From Pseudotabrizicola sp. (GTDB taxonomy: Bacteria; Pseudomonadota; Alphaproteobacteria; Rhodobacterales; Rhodobacteraceae): 64,000 bases of DNA. The stretch covers positions 1-64,000 of the forward strand of contig NZ_JAUXOV010000041.1 in assembly GCF_030684215.1 (NCBI RefSeq), read 5' to 3'. The first letter of the stretch is position 1; each line of letters begins with the position of its first letter. Below the pieces are notes generated by a model. The model was not told the DNA's origin, made no database searches, and was given only the letters and a program-made list of their open reading frames with translations. Made by a program: the position numbers and the translations under genes. Shown in pieces: positions 18,903 to 28,425 of this stretch.

Positions 18903-19466
18903 TTATGCCCGCTCGGAATATTCCATGAATTCCGTATGCACGATGATTTCCTCATCCTGCCCAATGAACGGCGGGATCATGATGCGCACCCCGTTGTCAA
19001 GAATTGCAGGCTTGAAACTGTTGGCCGCGGTCTGGCCCTTGACCACGGGTTCGGTCTCGACAATCCGGCATTTGACCTTTTGCGGCAGCGTCACTGCCAA
19101 AGCCTCATCGCCATAGTAGCGGATCGTCGCGGTCATGCCGTCTTGCAAGAACGGGCGGCGGTCACCCAGCAATTCGGCGTCCAGCTCGATCTGCTCATAG
19201 GTTTCCGAATCCATGAACACCAGACGGCCATCGGTTTCATACAAGAACTGCTGGTCCTTGTTCTCCAGCCGGACCTCTTCGACTTTGTCTTCCGACCTAA
19301 ATCGCTCGTTCAACTTGCGCCCGTCGCGCAGGTTCTTCAGCTCGACCTGAGCGAAAGCGCCGCCTTTGCCGGGCTTTACATGGTTTGCCTTGACCGCGGC
19401 CCACAGGCCCCCGTCATGTTCCAGCACCATTCCTGGTTTGATTTCGTTTCCGTTGATCTTGGGCAT
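18903..19466 (-). CDS. efp: Elongation factor P
   Basis: A 187-residue translation factor that binds between the P and E sites and relieves stalling at polyproline stretches. It has the KOW-like N-terminal domain ([20 protein letters not shown]) and two OB domains; the C-terminal signature [20 protein letters not shown] is clear. The tip residue is lysine 34 (HVKPGKGG), the type modified by the EpmAB system or used unmodified, not the arginine type. The start is set at MPKINGN, since the open frame upstream adds 15 residues absent from the family. Several proline-rich proteins are encoded in this window. Confidence 0.97.
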   Translation of the reverse strand: MPKINGNEIKPGMVLEHDGGLWAAVKANHVKPGKGGAFAQVELKNLRDGRKLNERFRSEDKVEEVRLENKDQQFLYETDGRLVFMDSETYEQIELDAELLGDRRPFLQDGMTATIRYYGDEALAVTLPQKVKCRIVETEPVVKGQTAANSFKPAILDNGVRIMIPPFIGQDEEIIVHTEFMEYSERA

Positions 19467-19682
19467 TTGTGGCAAAACCTTGACAAAAGGTTGAAGTCGA
19501 AAGCGCCACACCTATATCTGGGCAGTTCTACCGGGGCAAGCAGACTAAATACAGTATTCCTTTGCGTCAGCTATGCATCACGTGCATGACAGGATTGCAA
19601 AAGAGGTAATGCCGAATCGTTACGAAACGTTTAGGTTCGCCCGACACCGAGAAAGACAAGAGCAAGAATAAGGACTGCCCAC

Positions 19683-20009
19683 ATGACTGGTTTCGTTGAC
19701 AGCACCGCTTTCAATTACGAACAAGGCCAACGCGCGCGCAAGCTGTTTGCTGCCGTTGTACTTGCTGCGCTGGACGATGCCATCGCAGATGACAAAAAAT
19801 ACGGCAATGGGCCTGAACAAATTGCACGTTGGGCACGCTCGCGCGACGGTCGCGAGGTTCTGTCCTGTGCCGGGATCGACCCGAACGAGCGGGTGGTCAA
19901 GGGTCTGATGGAGTTTGTCTCCAAAGGCGTGCGAACCTCTGTCGCGCTGAGCCGCGAAGAATCCGAACGTCGTCACGCGCTGGAATCGGAAATGGGCGAA
20001 GCCGCCTGA
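19683..20009 (+). CDS. Small conserved Rhodobacteraceae protein (DUF6280-like)
   Basis: A 108-residue soluble protein without signal or membrane segment, mostly helical and charged. It contains FNYEQGQRARKLFAAVVLAA and RWARSRDGREVLSCAGIDP. I recall closely similar proteins in many Rhodobacteraceae annotated as DUF6280, with no known function. An AAGGA ribosome site precedes the ATG, and a strong hairpin follows the stop, so it appears to be a single-gene unit. The 216-base divergent region shared with efp should hold both promoters. Confidence 0.8.
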   Translation: MTGFVDSTAFNYEQGQRARKLFAAVVLAALDDAIADDKKYGNGPEQIARWARSRDGREVLSCAGIDPNERVVKGLMEFVSKGVRTSVALSREESERRHALESEMGEAA

Positions 20010-20029
20010 TTCATCCTGCTGGACACATC

Positions 20030-20055
20030 AAAACGCGCCCCTCGGGGCGCGTTTT
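20030..20055. terminator. Bidirectional terminator between convergent genes
   Basis: AAAACGCGCCCC pairs with GGGGCGCGTTTT. The stem ends in A4/T4 and so can serve both the small protein on the plus strand and the PopZ-like gene on the minus strand. Confidence 0.8.
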
Positions 20056-20079
20056 GTGTTTCAGACCTGTGGTCGGGTC

Positions 20080-20880
20080 TTATTCAAAATCCCGCAGCGC
20101 CATCGCGCGGGCAATTTCTGCCCGCACCAGTTTGCGCACATTGCGGGTGATGCGTTCGCCCAAAGCGCCGGTAAGCTCATCCCGGATCAGATCGCGCACA
20201 AGATCGCGCAGCACGTCCTCATCAAACATGCCCCCCGCCTGCACGTCATCCAGGCCCAAGATCACCTCATCCTCGACATCATGCGCCAGATCGGCCCGCA
20301 CAGCCGCCTCTGCCGCTTCGGCCCAGTCGCTGTCATCTTGCGGCGGTGTTACTGTGCGCAGCGACTCCCGCGCGGGCGCAGGGGGCGCGGATGATGGGTC
20401 ATCCAGCACATCTTCCACTTCGGCATAGGCGGCCATCGGACTTTGCATGAAATCTTCAGGCATGTCATCCGCGCCCTGATCTTCAGATGGCGTGGTCAGC
20501 GGCACACGGGCCCGCGCCACAAAGCCCTGCGCTACACTGTCTGACACATCAGCCTGCGCGGAACCCGGCCAGATTTCCGGGTCGCCAAAGGGAGATTCCC
20601 ATTCATCCTCGGTCACCGCCGCCCCCAGACGCGACACGACATCCTCTACCGGAGCAGTCTCTGCCTCGGGTTCGGTTGCCGCAAAATCGGTTGGGTCCGG
20701 CGCATCGGGTTCTGCCACCACACGCAGGGCGGGTGTCAGCAGTAGCTTGTCAGAGGCAGCTGTATCGGCCTGCTCGGGTGTTGCGGGCGCGCGCGGGGCC
20801 GGGCGCAGATCTTCTGACACCAAACGGCGGATAGAGGACAAGACATCCTCAATTTCGTGACTGCTCATCGGTTCCGACAT
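20080..20880 (-). CDS. Acidic PopZ/DUF2497-like protein
   Basis: A 266-residue, strongly acidic protein. A short N-terminal helix (HEIEDVLSSIRRLVSEDL) resembles the DUF2497/PopZ N-terminal motif, about 160 residues of Pro/Glu/Asp/Ala-rich low-complexity sequence follow, and a C-terminal helical region (VLRDLVRDLIRDELTGALGE then VRKLVRAEIARAMALRD) resembles the PopZ oligomerisation part. This three-part plan is that of polar organising hubs, so a scaffold at a cell pole is a reasonable guess, not proven. The start is the ATG after AGGGG; the longer open frame upstream has no RBS support. Confidence 0.65.
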   Translation of the reverse strand: MSEPMSSHEIEDVLSSIRRLVSEDLRPAPRAPATPEQADTAASDKLLLTPALRVVAEPDAPDPTDFAATEPEAETAPVEDVVSRLGAAVTEDEWESPFGDPEIWPGSAQADVSDSVAQGFVARARVPLTTPSEDQGADDMPEDFMQSPMAAYAEVEDVLDDPSSAPPAPARESLRTVTPPQDDSDWAEAAEAAVRADLAHDVEDEVILGLDDVQAGGMFDEDVLRDLVRDLIRDELTGALGERITRNVRKLVRAEIARAMALRDFE

Positions 20881-21044
20881 GGCGCCCCTGCCCGTATTCC
20901 TGCCGCATTTCCGGCTTGACGGACAGCACAGAAAACCCGCTGTCCGTCCTTGGTTTTGCCAAGTGTAATCCGCCAAAGGCCACAGCACAAGAAAATGGCG
21001 CACACCATGTTAATGCATTTGCAATGCCGACCGCTGGCCCGGCT

Positions 21045-22406
21045 TTACTTGAGTTTTTCCAGAATGCGGTCCAGTTTTTTGCCTTGCGCCGAATGCACCG
21101 GGGCGTTCTTCACCGCATTATAATAGCCCGCTGGATCATAGGTCGGGATTCCAAGCTTCAAATGCTCGACCGACAGCAGACCCATGGTTTGCAACACCCG
21201 GTAAACACCCAGATAGCGCTGCGCCTCGGCCTGAATCCGCGTAACGCGTGCATCAAGCAATTCCTGCTCGGCGTTCAGGACGTCCAGCGTGGTACGCGCG
21301 CCAAGGCTTGCTTCTTCGCGCACGCCGTCAAACGCCGTCTGCGAGGCGCGGATCTGCCGGTCACCCGCCTGCACCTGCGCATTCGCAATTGCCAACCCCG
21401 CCCAGGCATTGCCCACGGCTTCGGCAATCAGCACGCCCGCTTGTGCCAGATCAGCCCGCGCGCCGTCCCGCCCCGCAATCGACTGGCGCAACAAAGACGC
21501 CTGATTGCCGCCGGAATACACCCGTTGATTCAGCGAAAGGCCAAAGCTTTGGCTTTCCGCGCCCGAGTCATTGATGCCAATCCCGGCGCGCGCAGACACC
21601 GTGGGCCGGAAACCAGCCTTTTGCAGCTCTACGCCCAGATCGTTGATCGTCACCCGACGCTGCGCGACAAGGATCGAAGGATGGGTTTTAAGCGCCACTG
21701 CACGAGCAGCCTCCATCGAGGCAGGCAGGCTGGGCGAGCGTGGCAGCGCCGCAAGATTGCGCGGATAGGCCCCGGTTGCGGCCTTGAACGCCTCACGCGC
21801 GACCATCAGGTTGCCCTCTGCCGCAGCAAGCCCGGCCCGTGCGGCCGCCAGACGCGCTTCGGCGATCGATACGTCGGTACGGGTGATCTCACCCACTTCG
21901 AACCGGTCTTGCGCCGCGCGCAATTCCTGCGTCACCAGACGCACGTTCGAATTGCGCAGCGACAAAAGCTGCTGATTGACCTGCACGGTCACATAGGCAT
22001 CGACCGCGTCAAACAGCACGTCCTGTTCAACGCTGCGCAGCAGTTCCCGCGTGGCCAGCACCGACTCTTTGGCAATTTCAATCCGAATGGCCCGGCGCCC
22101 GAAATCCAGTAGAACCAGAGAGGTCGACAGATCAAAGGTGGTGCGCACCCCATCGGTGAACCGCCCGCTGGCGGTTTGCTGGCTGCGCGTGTAGCCGCTG
22201 GAAATCGCAAAATCGACCACCGGGCGCAGCGTGGCCATCGCCTGCGCCACATCTTCATCTGCCGCCCGCAAGGTCGCCGCCTGTTTGTCCAGCAGATTTG
22301 AGTTACGATAGGCCGCAATGAATGCATCGGTCAGGGTTTCGGCCTGCGCAACCGGCGCAGCAAGGACACTGACCGCAATTGCCGTCGCCGCAAAAAATCC
22401 ACGCAT
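21045..22406 (-). CDS. tolC: TolC family outer membrane efflux/type I secretion protein
   Basis: A 453-residue outer-membrane channel protein. The Sec signal is MRGFFAATAIAVSVLAAPVA, cleaved after AQA. The mature part has two similar halves of long coiled-coil helices, typical of the TolC fold (VNQQLLSLRNSNVRLVTQEL; RTTLDVLNAEQELLDARV). GGAGCGG lies 8 bases before the ATG at 22406; the frame is open 30 bases further but without a better ribosome site. It follows a pcm-type methyltransferase gene at 74 bases and is probably co-transcribed with it. It would pair with inner-membrane exporters encoded elsewhere. Confidence 0.92.
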   Translation of the reverse strand: MRGFFAATAIAVSVLAAPVAQAETLTDAFIAAYRNSNLLDKQAATLRAADEDVAQAMATLRPVVDFAISSGYTRSQQTASGRFTDGVRTTFDLSTSLVLLDFGRRAIRIEIAKESVLATRELLRSVEQDVLFDAVDAYVTVQVNQQLLSLRNSNVRLVTQELRAAQDRFEVGEITRTDVSIAEARLAAARAGLAAAEGNLMVAREAFKAATGAYPRNLAALPRSPSLPASMEAARAVALKTHPSILVAQRRVTINDLGVELQKAGFRPTVSARAGIGINDSGAESQSFGLSLNQRVYSGGNQASLLRQSIAGRDGARADLAQAGVLIAEAVGNAWAGLAIANAQVQAGDRQIRASQTAFDGVREEASLGARTTLDVLNAEQELLDARVTRIQAEAQRYLGVYRVLQTMGLLSVEHLKLGIPTYDPAGYYNAVKNAPVHSAQGKKLDRILEKLK

Positions 22407-22480
22407 ATGTCGACCGCTCCTGCTCTTTGTCCCCAAGCTTCTACGCGCCAGGTTCTGATTTCCGTTGAAAAAATATACCC

Positions 22481-23134
22481 TCAGAGAACAAAATCATGAG
22501 CCGCCTCAAAGCCCGCCAATACCGGGGCCGAAGCGTTGAATACAAACCGCCAGCTTACCTTGCCGTCTGCCTTGTAACCGACGCGTGCAACACCCAGCGC
22601 GCCCTCCATAAAGACAGCCGCAATCCGGCCGCCATCCTTCAACTGCGCCAGCAGCGCTGCGGGCACAACTTCCACCCCGCCCTGCACCGTGATCACATCA
22701 TAAGGCCCGTGCTTGGCCGCGCCTTCTGCCAGCGGTCCGACGATCACGGCCGCATTATCCACCGATGCCTGCGACAAAAGCTGTTGCGCCTCGGTCGCCA
22801 TCGCCTCGTCTTCTTCGACCGCGACCACGGCATCGGCCAGACGCGCCAGCACAGCAGCCGAGTAGCCAAGACCACAGCCCAGATCCAGCACCATCTCGTC
22901 TGGTTGAATGTCAAGCGCATCCAACAGCTTGGCCAAAGTGCGCGGCTCCAGCACCACACGACCCTGCCGCAACACCAGATTTTCCCCCATATAGGCCGCC
23001 TCGCGCTTGTCGCGCGGCACAAAGGTTTCGCGCGGAACGCTCAGCATGGCCTCGATGATGGGGAATTTGGTCACATCAGACGGACGCACCTGAGTGTCTA
23101 CCATCATCACGCGGCGGGCAGAGAAATCGGTCAT
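22481..23134 (-). CDS. Protein-L-isoaspartate O-methyltransferase family protein
   Basis: A 217-residue SAM-dependent methyltransferase of the PCMT family. The SAM loop is MVLDLGCGLGYSAAVLARL, and the N-terminal part has MVDTQVRPSDVTKFPIIEAM and FVPRDKREAAYMGENLVLRQ. Alphaproteobacterial members next to tolC lack a tested role and may not repair isoaspartate. Length matches Pcm proteins. It is transcribed in the same direction as tolC and just upstream of it. Confidence 0.88.
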   Translation of the reverse strand: MTDFSARRVMMVDTQVRPSDVTKFPIIEAMLSVPRETFVPRDKREAAYMGENLVLRQGRVVLEPRTLAKLLDALDIQPDEMVLDLGCGLGYSAAVLARLADAVVAVEEDEAMATEAQQLLSQASVDNAAVIVGPLAEGAAKHGPYDVITVQGGVEVVPAALLAQLKDGGRIAAVFMEGALGVARVGYKADGKVSWRFVFNASAPVLAGFEAAHDFVL

Positions 23135-23263
23135 GGGCTGAACTCACGGGTCTGGATTTGCTGTAATTCTGTCTTGCCACATCTGCCCGGCGGGGGCAAC
23201 GGCACAGTCAGGCCCGCCGCAGATCCGCCACGCGTTTTTCTGCCTCTGCGATCTTTGCGCCGC

Positions 23264-23944
23264 TTACGGAGCCGTCGCGCCCAACCGTAGTGCAGGTGCG
23301 ATCACTGAAAAGGCCGCCTCGGCAGCGGGCGACAGGTCAAAGGTGCACAAATTGCCCAATTCTACGGTCCGGCATGGCCCGGTATCGCCCGTGATCCAGT
23401 CAACGGGGTTCAGGAACCACACTCCACCCCCGTCACCCTCGACATCCTCGAAAAACACGGTCGAGATTTCGGTGGCCAGCGCCCCGTCGCCCAGATCGGC
23501 GAAATAGGGCGCGTCCACCGCCCAACCTTCCGGCAAAGTGGCCTGCAAACCGGTCGCCTCATCGGTAAAATCGCACCGCGCCTCGGCGCAGCGCAGCGCC
23601 ACGGTCTGATCAATGGCCAGCACCGGCACCTCGATCATGCGGGTCTGCGGGGTTACAGCGGCGGTGGTCTCGTAAAGCTCGGCTTCGGTGAAGCCCGAAA
23701 TCACATAGTCCCCCGGCTCCAGCGCGACCTGCCACGGCCCGTCAACCGGCTCTGGCGTCATGATCATCGCATCAATCACATCCGCGTCTTCGGGCAGATC
23801 CAGGGGCACCGCAGACCAGGACACTGGCCGCGTCTCGCCCCCCTCGGGCACAAGCGCAATGATGCTGACCGTGATTGGCTCTGCCCCCGCAGGCAGGCAC
23901 AAAGCCAGTCCCCAGATCAGCGCCCAAAAACCGCGTTGCCGCAC
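23264..23944 (-). CDS. Hypothetical exported protein
   Basis: A 226-residue protein I do not recognise. It begins with a signal peptide (RQRGFWALIWGLALCLPAGA, cleavage after AGA), so it should be periplasmic. The mature part is acidic, rich in beta-prone stretches, with two cysteine pairs (ALRCAEARC; GPCRTVELGNLC) that could form disulfides. I set the GTG start at 23944 because CAGGAGG lies 6 bases before it; the frame is open much further upstream but overlaps the membrane-protein gene. The start is right behind that gene's stop, so the two are coupled. Confidence 0.72.
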   Translation of the reverse strand: MRQRGFWALIWGLALCLPAGAEPITVSIIALVPEGGETRPVSWSAVPLDLPEDADVIDAMIMTPEPVDGPWQVALEPGDYVISGFTEAELYETTAAVTPQTRMIEVPVLAIDQTVALRCAEARCDFTDEATGLQATLPEGWAVDAPYFADLGDGALATEISTVFFEDVEGDGGGVWFLNPVDWITGDTGPCRTVELGNLCTFDLSPAAEAAFSVIAPALRLGATAP

Positions 23945-23945
23945 G

Positions 23946-24944
23946 TCAGACCTCCTGCTGTTCAGCTTGCGCCGCACGCCCGCGTCCGCCAAAGCCACGT
24001 CCGGCCCAGGCCGCTGCTTTGGCCCCCATATCACGAAACTTGTCTGATGCCGCCTCCAGCTTTGCAACCCATTCCGGGTTTGGCACCTGTCCGGCCGTCA
24101 CCTTGAAAAAGACCTGCATCATGCAGGCAATGGCAAACGGCTCGATCAAGGCCGCCTTTACCGCCCAGGCAAAGATGAACGCCACCAGAAAGCCCGCCGC
24201 CGACATATTGCCCGGCATCAGCCAGACAATCCCCGCCGCCGGAGCCAGCATCACCATAAATACGATCAGCGAGAGCCCCCAGACAATAGCCGTAAGCCAG
24301 GCCGCGTTCACCATCATCACCCGCGCGTTCTGACCATACAGCACCAAAGCCTCTTGCGCGCCCCTCCACGGGTTTTCCGACCGTGTTGCCAGCAAATGCC
24401 CCAGAATCACCTCATCCATCAAGCCAACGGCCATCCGCAGATAGGCCCGCACAAGACCCATGATCTTGTCCAGACCGGGGATCGGCAAAATCGACAACAG
24501 GCCCTGCACAATTCCGGTGATGGCCCCCACCACCCCCTTGATGACCACATCCAGCCCGAACAACGCCGATGCCGTGCCAAATCGCTCAGCCACAATCCCG
24601 CGCGCATAGGCAATCTGGCCCTGCCCGCCCGGCAAATCGCGGCCCTGCATCGCCTCTACCATCACGGCGATATGGCCTGCCTTCACGATATACAAAAGGT
24701 AGTCGCGGAAAAAGAAGATCACCCCGGCGGTCAGACCAAAACCGGCGAATGCCCCCCAGCCGGTGGTGGAGGCGCGAAACTCCTCATCACCAAAGGCGCC
24801 GACTCCATAGCCGACCCCCGCCCCGGTGCCCGTCACCAATACCAGCGCAAGCGCGATGCCAAAATAGACCACCACCCCAAACAGCACAAAAGGCGCCGTC
24901 CGCCCCATCAGGCCCAAGGCCTGCCTGATTGAGAAATCCCACAT
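23946..24944 (-). CDS. Hypothetical integral membrane protein
   Basis: A 332-residue protein I do not recognise by name. Membrane segments are visible near APFVLFGVVVYFGIALALVL, GFGLTAGVIFFFRDYLLYIV, LTAIVWGLSLIVFMVMLAPA and FLVAFIFAWAVKAALIEPF, with glycine-rich loops between. The C-terminal 40 residues are soluble, basic and Ala/Gly-rich (AWAGRGFGGRGRAAQA). It is coupled to the downstream exported protein gene, whose ribosome site overlaps this gene's end, so the pair may form a small envelope module of unknown function. Confidence 0.75.
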   Translation of the reverse strand: MWDFSIRQALGLMGRTAPFVLFGVVVYFGIALALVLVTGTGAGVGYGVGAFGDEEFRASTTGWGAFAGFGLTAGVIFFFRDYLLYIVKAGHIAVMVEAMQGRDLPGGQGQIAYARGIVAERFGTASALFGLDVVIKGVVGAITGIVQGLLSILPIPGLDKIMGLVRAYLRMAVGLMDEVILGHLLATRSENPWRGAQEALVLYGQNARVMMVNAAWLTAIVWGLSLIVFMVMLAPAAGIVWLMPGNMSAAGFLVAFIFAWAVKAALIEPFAIACMMQVFFKVTAGQVPNPEWVAKLEAASDKFRDMGAKAAAWAGRGFGGRGRAAQAEQQEV

Positions 24945-25062
24945 CTGATTGATCCTGAAATGCCAACACCCAACCCGGACAGACTGCGGGCTGCCTCGTC
25001 GTTTGACAACCCTGATCCTCCCGTATCAGGCGCTGGCAGGGTCAGGTCTACCAAACCTTGTG

Positions 25063-25095
25063 CATTGCTGCTTTCGAAATACTCCCGCCGGAGGC
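25063..25095. repeat. Dispersed intergenic repeat, module B
   Basis: CATTGCTGCTTTCGAAATAC followed by TCCCGCCGGAGGC, 28 bases beyond the dxs stop. It matches the copies near 5159, 39909 and 44212. Confidence 0.8.
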
Positions 25096-25122
25096 GGTCC
25101 ACGCCAGCCCAAAACGCAAAGC

Positions 25123-27048
25123 TCAGACCAGCCGCAGCCCCTTGGCTACCGTATCCCGCCGCAAGGCGCCGCGCGCGGCGGTGGCAATATCTCCGGCCTG
25201 CAAGCCAGCCCATTCATACATCTGCGACGGCGCCGCCTGATCAATGAACTGATCGGGCAGAACCATGGTGCGGATCGCGCGACCCCGCTCCAACTGCCCA
25301 GATCCCGCCAGATAATGCAGGACCAATGCACCAAAGCCGCCGGTGCTGCCCTGCTCTATCGTGATCAGTGCCTCGTGCCCCTCGATCAGCGTATCAATCA
25401 GCGCATGGTCCAGCGGCTTGGCAAAGCGCGCATCGGCCACGGTCACACTGATCCCTTCAGCCTCCAGCAACTCTGCCGCCACCAGCACCTCGGACAGATG
25501 TGCACCGAACGACAGCAGGGCCACGTCACTGCCCTGCCGCAGCACACGGCCTTTGCCGATCTCCAACGGATGGCCGCGTTCGGGCATCTCGACACCCATG
25601 CCCTCGCCGCGCGGATAGCGAAACGCGATCGGCCCGCTGTCATGCGCGACCGCTGTTGCGATCATGTGGCACAGGTCGGCCTCGTCACCGCAGGCCATCA
25701 CAGTCATATTGGGCAGGTTGGCAAGGAAAGCCACATCAAAGGCCCCGGCATGGGTCGCCCCGTCCTGTCCCACCAACCCGGCCCGGTCGATGGCAAAGCG
25801 CACGGGCAGGTTTTGCAACGCCACATCATGCACGATCTGATCATATCCACGTTGCAGGAAGCTGGAGTAAATCGCGCAGAACGGCTTCATGCCTGATGCC
25901 GCCAGCCCCGCAGCAAAAGTCACACCATGCTGCTCGGCAATGCCCACATCAAACACCCGCGCCGGAAAGCGCCGCGCCATCATATCCAGCCCCGTGCCAC
26001 CCGGCATGGCGGCGGTGATCCCCACCACGCGCGGATCGCGTGCGGCCTCGTCCGTCAGGCGCTGCCCGAACACGCTTGTATAGCTTGGCGCATTGGACTT
26101 TGACTTGACCTGCGCGCCGGTCGCCACGTCGAATTTGGCAACCCCGTGATACTTGTCATCCGCGCCCTCGGCAGGCGCATAGCCCTTGCCCTTGACCGTC
26201 ACCGCATGGATCAGTACCGGCCCCGTCGCCCGCGCCCGTGCCGCGCGCAAGGTGGCCAGCAGTTGTGGCATGTCATGGCCATCGACCGGGCCGATATAGG
26301 TAAAGCCGAACTCCTCGAACAAGGTGCCACCGCCCGGCATCCCCGTCACCATCTGACGCGCGCGGCGTGCGCCGTCGCGGATACCGCCCGGCAAATGCGC
26401 CTCGACCCCTTCGGCCACGGCTTTCAGCGTGGCCAGCGGGCCTTTTACGGCGATATCGTTGAGGTATTTCTGCAAGGCCCCTACAGGTGGCGCGATGCTC
26501 ATGTCGTTATCGTTCAGGATCACGAACATCCGGCTTTTAAGATGGCCCGCGTGGTTCATCGCCTCATAGGCCATGCCGGCGGTGATGGCGCCGTCCCCGA
26601 TCACCGCAATCGTATCGCCTACCGGCATGCCGCATTCACGCCCCACCGCAAAGCCAAGCGCCGCAGAAATCGAGGTGCTGGAATGGGCCGCGCCAAAGGG
26701 GTCGTATTCAGACTCCGCCCGTTTGGTGAACCCCGACAGCCCCCCCGCCTGGCGCAAGGTCAGCATCCGATCGCGCCGACCGGTCAAAATCTTGTGCGGA
26801 TAGCACTGGTGGCCCACATCCCAGATCAGCTTGTCCATCGGCGTGTTGAACACCGCATGAATGGCGACCGTCAGCTCGACCACCCCCAAAGATGACCCAA
26901 GGTGCCCGCCTGTGCGGCTGACGACCTCAATGGTTTCGCGTCGCAACTCATCGGCCAGCAGCTTCAACTCGGCATCGGTCAGCGCCTTGAGGTCGGCGGG
27001 GCCGGACACCCGGTCAAGGGTCGGGGTGTGAATGCTATGCTCGCTCAT
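25123..27048 (-). CDS. dxs: 1-Deoxy-D-xylulose-5-phosphate synthase
   Basis: A 641-residue thiamin-diphosphate enzyme that condenses pyruvate and glyceraldehyde 3-phosphate, the entry step of the MEP isoprenoid pathway feeding carotenoids and the bacteriochlorophyll tail. The ThDP motif is [20 protein letters not shown] followed by [48 protein letters not shown] and [15 protein letters not shown] are also diagnostic. GGAGG lies 8 bases before the ATG at 27048. It follows pufX in the same direction, as in Rhodobacter, but a clear terminator lies between, so it may have its own promoter or depend on read-through. Confidence 0.97.
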   Translation of the reverse strand: MSEHSIHTPTLDRVSGPADLKALTDAELKLLADELRRETIEVVSRTGGHLGSSLGVVELTVAIHAVFNTPMDKLIWDVGHQCYPHKILTGRRDRMLTLRQAGGLSGFTKRAESEYDPFGAAHSSTSISAALGFAVGRECGMPVGDTIAVIGDGAITAGMAYEAMNHAGHLKSRMFVILNDNDMSIAPPVGALQKYLNDIAVKGPLATLKAVAEGVEAHLPGGIRDGARRARQMVTGMPGGGTLFEEFGFTYIGPVDGHDMPQLLATLRAARARATGPVLIHAVTVKGKGYAPAEGADDKYHGVAKFDVATGAQVKSKSNAPSYTSVFGQRLTDEAARDPRVVGITAAMPGGTGLDMMARRFPARVFDVGIAEQHGVTFAAGLAASGMKPFCAIYSSFLQRGYDQIVHDVALQNLPVRFAIDRAGLVGQDGATHAGAFDVAFLANLPNMTVMACGDEADLCHMIATAVAHDSGPIAFRYPRGEGMGVEMPERGHPLEIGKGRVLRQGSDVALLSFGAHLSEVLVAAELLEAEGISVTVADARFAKPLDHALIDTLIEGHEALITIEQGSTGGFGALVLHYLAGSGQLERGRAIRTMVLPDQFIDQAAPSQMYEWAGLQAGDIATAARGALRRDTVAKGLRLV

Positions 27049-27100
27049 GGTCGCGTCCTCCAAAGCGGTGATGCCTTGGCCCGCTCAGGGGCCAAAAGAC

Positions 27101-27135
27101 AAAAAAGTGCCGTATGGATCACCTCCACACGGCAC
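27101..27135 (-). terminator. Intrinsic terminator of the puf operon
   Basis: On the minus strand GTGCCGTGTGGA and TCCATACGGCAC (one G-T pair) enclose a 5-base loop and are followed by six T residues. It lies between pufX and dxs. Confidence 0.85.
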
Positions 27136-27249
27136 CAGGTCCCTGTCGCCAACAGGAAGGGAACCGGGCTGTGGTTGTGCCCCGGATCCGGACCGGCTTT
27201 ATGGCCCGAATATGGTTGGCACGGGCGGCGAACCGCCCGCGCGCAAAGC

Positions 27250-27492
27250 TCAGGCCAGATCGTTGCCCTGAACTGTCAGCGGTTGTTCAAGGCTGGATCT
27301 TGGCATCGGGTCCGGGGTCTGGCGGCTTTCCTCGGGCAGCAAGAGCCCGATGGCATAGATCACGCCGAAAAAGATCCCGATCCCCAGCAAACACACTCCA
27401 GCCAGAAAGGCCCCCCACACCATTTGGCCAAAGGCCCAGGTGCGCAGGCGGATTGTCGGGTTCTCATCCTGATAAAACGGTTTGTCAGACAT
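27250..27492 (-). CDS. pufX: Reaction centre-light harvesting core protein PufX
   Basis: An 80-residue membrane polypeptide that in Rhodobacter keeps the light-harvesting ring open for quinone exchange. It has a basic N-terminal cytoplasmic part (TIRLRTWAFGQMVWGAF), one membrane helix with several glycines (GAFLAGVCLLGIGIFFGVIY) and a polar C-terminus. PufX is poorly conserved, so identification rests on position right after pufM, length, topology and the glycine-rich helix. No pufC follows pufM, consistent with the pufX-type layout. The gap to pufM is 9 bases. Confidence 0.88.
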   Translation of the reverse strand: MSDKPFYQDENPTIRLRTWAFGQMVWGAFLAGVCLLGIGIFFGVIYAIGLLLPEESRQTPDPMPRSSLEQPLTVQGNDLA

Positions 27493-27501
27493 AGTATCCC
27501 C

Positions 27502-28425
27502 TCAATCCAGCGGTGCGTAGCCGTGGTCCTGTGCCCAGACAAACCAGTTGTCCACCACAGTTCCGGTCAACAAAATCCCGATCCCGCCAGTCAGCGTCAC
27601 CAGAACGGCAAACCACCAGGCCCAACGGTGAATTCCTTCCATCGTGGCGTTGAACCCCATGGTCCAGCGCCAGAACAGGGCCGCCCGTTCCGATGCCGTG
27701 CCACGGTCCACGATCTGTTCCAGCTCGCGGTCACCGCCGAAGCGGGAGACGGCAAGAATGGTTGCCCCGTGCATGGCAAACAGCAGGGCTGATCCATACA
27801 GGAACACAATCGAAAGCGCGTGGAACGGGTTATAGAACAGGTTGCCGTAGGTCAGGCTGAACAGGTTGGTCCAGTCCAGATGGCTGAAGATGCCATAAGG
27901 CACGGCATGGCTCCACGATCCCATCAGGATCGGACGGAACAGGCCCAGCACCAGAAACAACCAGATGGCAGAGGCAAAGGCCCAGGCCACATGCTTGCCC
28001 ATCCCAAGGGCTTCAGCGCGCAGATAGGTGCGCACCCACCAGGCGCAGACACTGATCAGCAAGAAGAAACTGGCAATGATCCACAACCCGCCTTCGGCAA
28101 TCGGCGCAAAGCCAAGGCCGTATTCTTCGGCCGGTGGTTCCAGACTGAACCAGAACAGATCGCGCAGGAACACAGCCGGGTTCAACCCCGCCTGATACCA
28201 GAACCATGCGCCTACGGTCATGAACCAGATGGCACCAGCCGCCAAAGAGATCACACCCATGGTGCCCAGATAGATCGGCCCCAGCTGCGCGTTGCCAAGC
28301 CAGCCTGCAAGGTTGGAAAAGCTGGCCCCTTTGGTGCGGTTGAACAACTCAACGCCCTCGACCATGCCCATTTCAGGCTCGGCGCGCACTTGGACCTGAG
28401 TGAAGATGTTTTGATACTCAGCCAT
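27502..28425 (-). CDS. pufM: Photosynthetic reaction centre subunit M
   Basis: A 307-residue inner-membrane protein with five helices that binds bacteriochlorophylls, bacteriopheophytin and the primary quinone. Conserved segments include [19 protein letters not shown], the histidine in [20 protein letters not shown] and the iron/quinone-binding area around [16 protein letters not shown] and [15 protein letters not shown]. It overlaps the end of pufL by 8 bases, the normal arrangement, which keeps L and M equimolar. Confidence 0.98.
   Translation of the reverse strand: MAEYQNIFTQVQVRAEPEMGMVEGVELFNRTKGASFSNLAGWLGNAQLGPIYLGTMGVISLAAGAIWFMTVGAWFWYQAGLNPAVFLRDLFWFSLEPPAEEYGLGFAPIAEGGLWIIASFFLLISVCAWWVRTYLRAEALGMGKHVAWAFASAIWLFLVLGLFRPILMGSWSHAVPYGIFSHLDWTNLFSLTYGNLFYNPFHALSIVFLYGSALLFAMHGATILAVSRFGGDRELEQIVDRGTASERAALFWRWTMGFNATMEGIHRWAWWFAVLVTLTGGIGILLTGTVVDNWFVWAQDHGYAPLD

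Noticed and set aside
20916-22112. 398-codon open frame on the plus strand opposite tolC
   Set aside because: Composition (Arg/His/Gln-rich) is that of a complement-strand shadow; tolC is well supported by a signal peptide and coiled coils.
23208-23290. A reading frame past the stop of the exported hypothetical protein (AKIAEAEKRVADLRRA)
   Set aside because: It looks coding-like but is short, has no start or ribosome site, and would need a frameshift at the end of the preceding gene; not enough to call.
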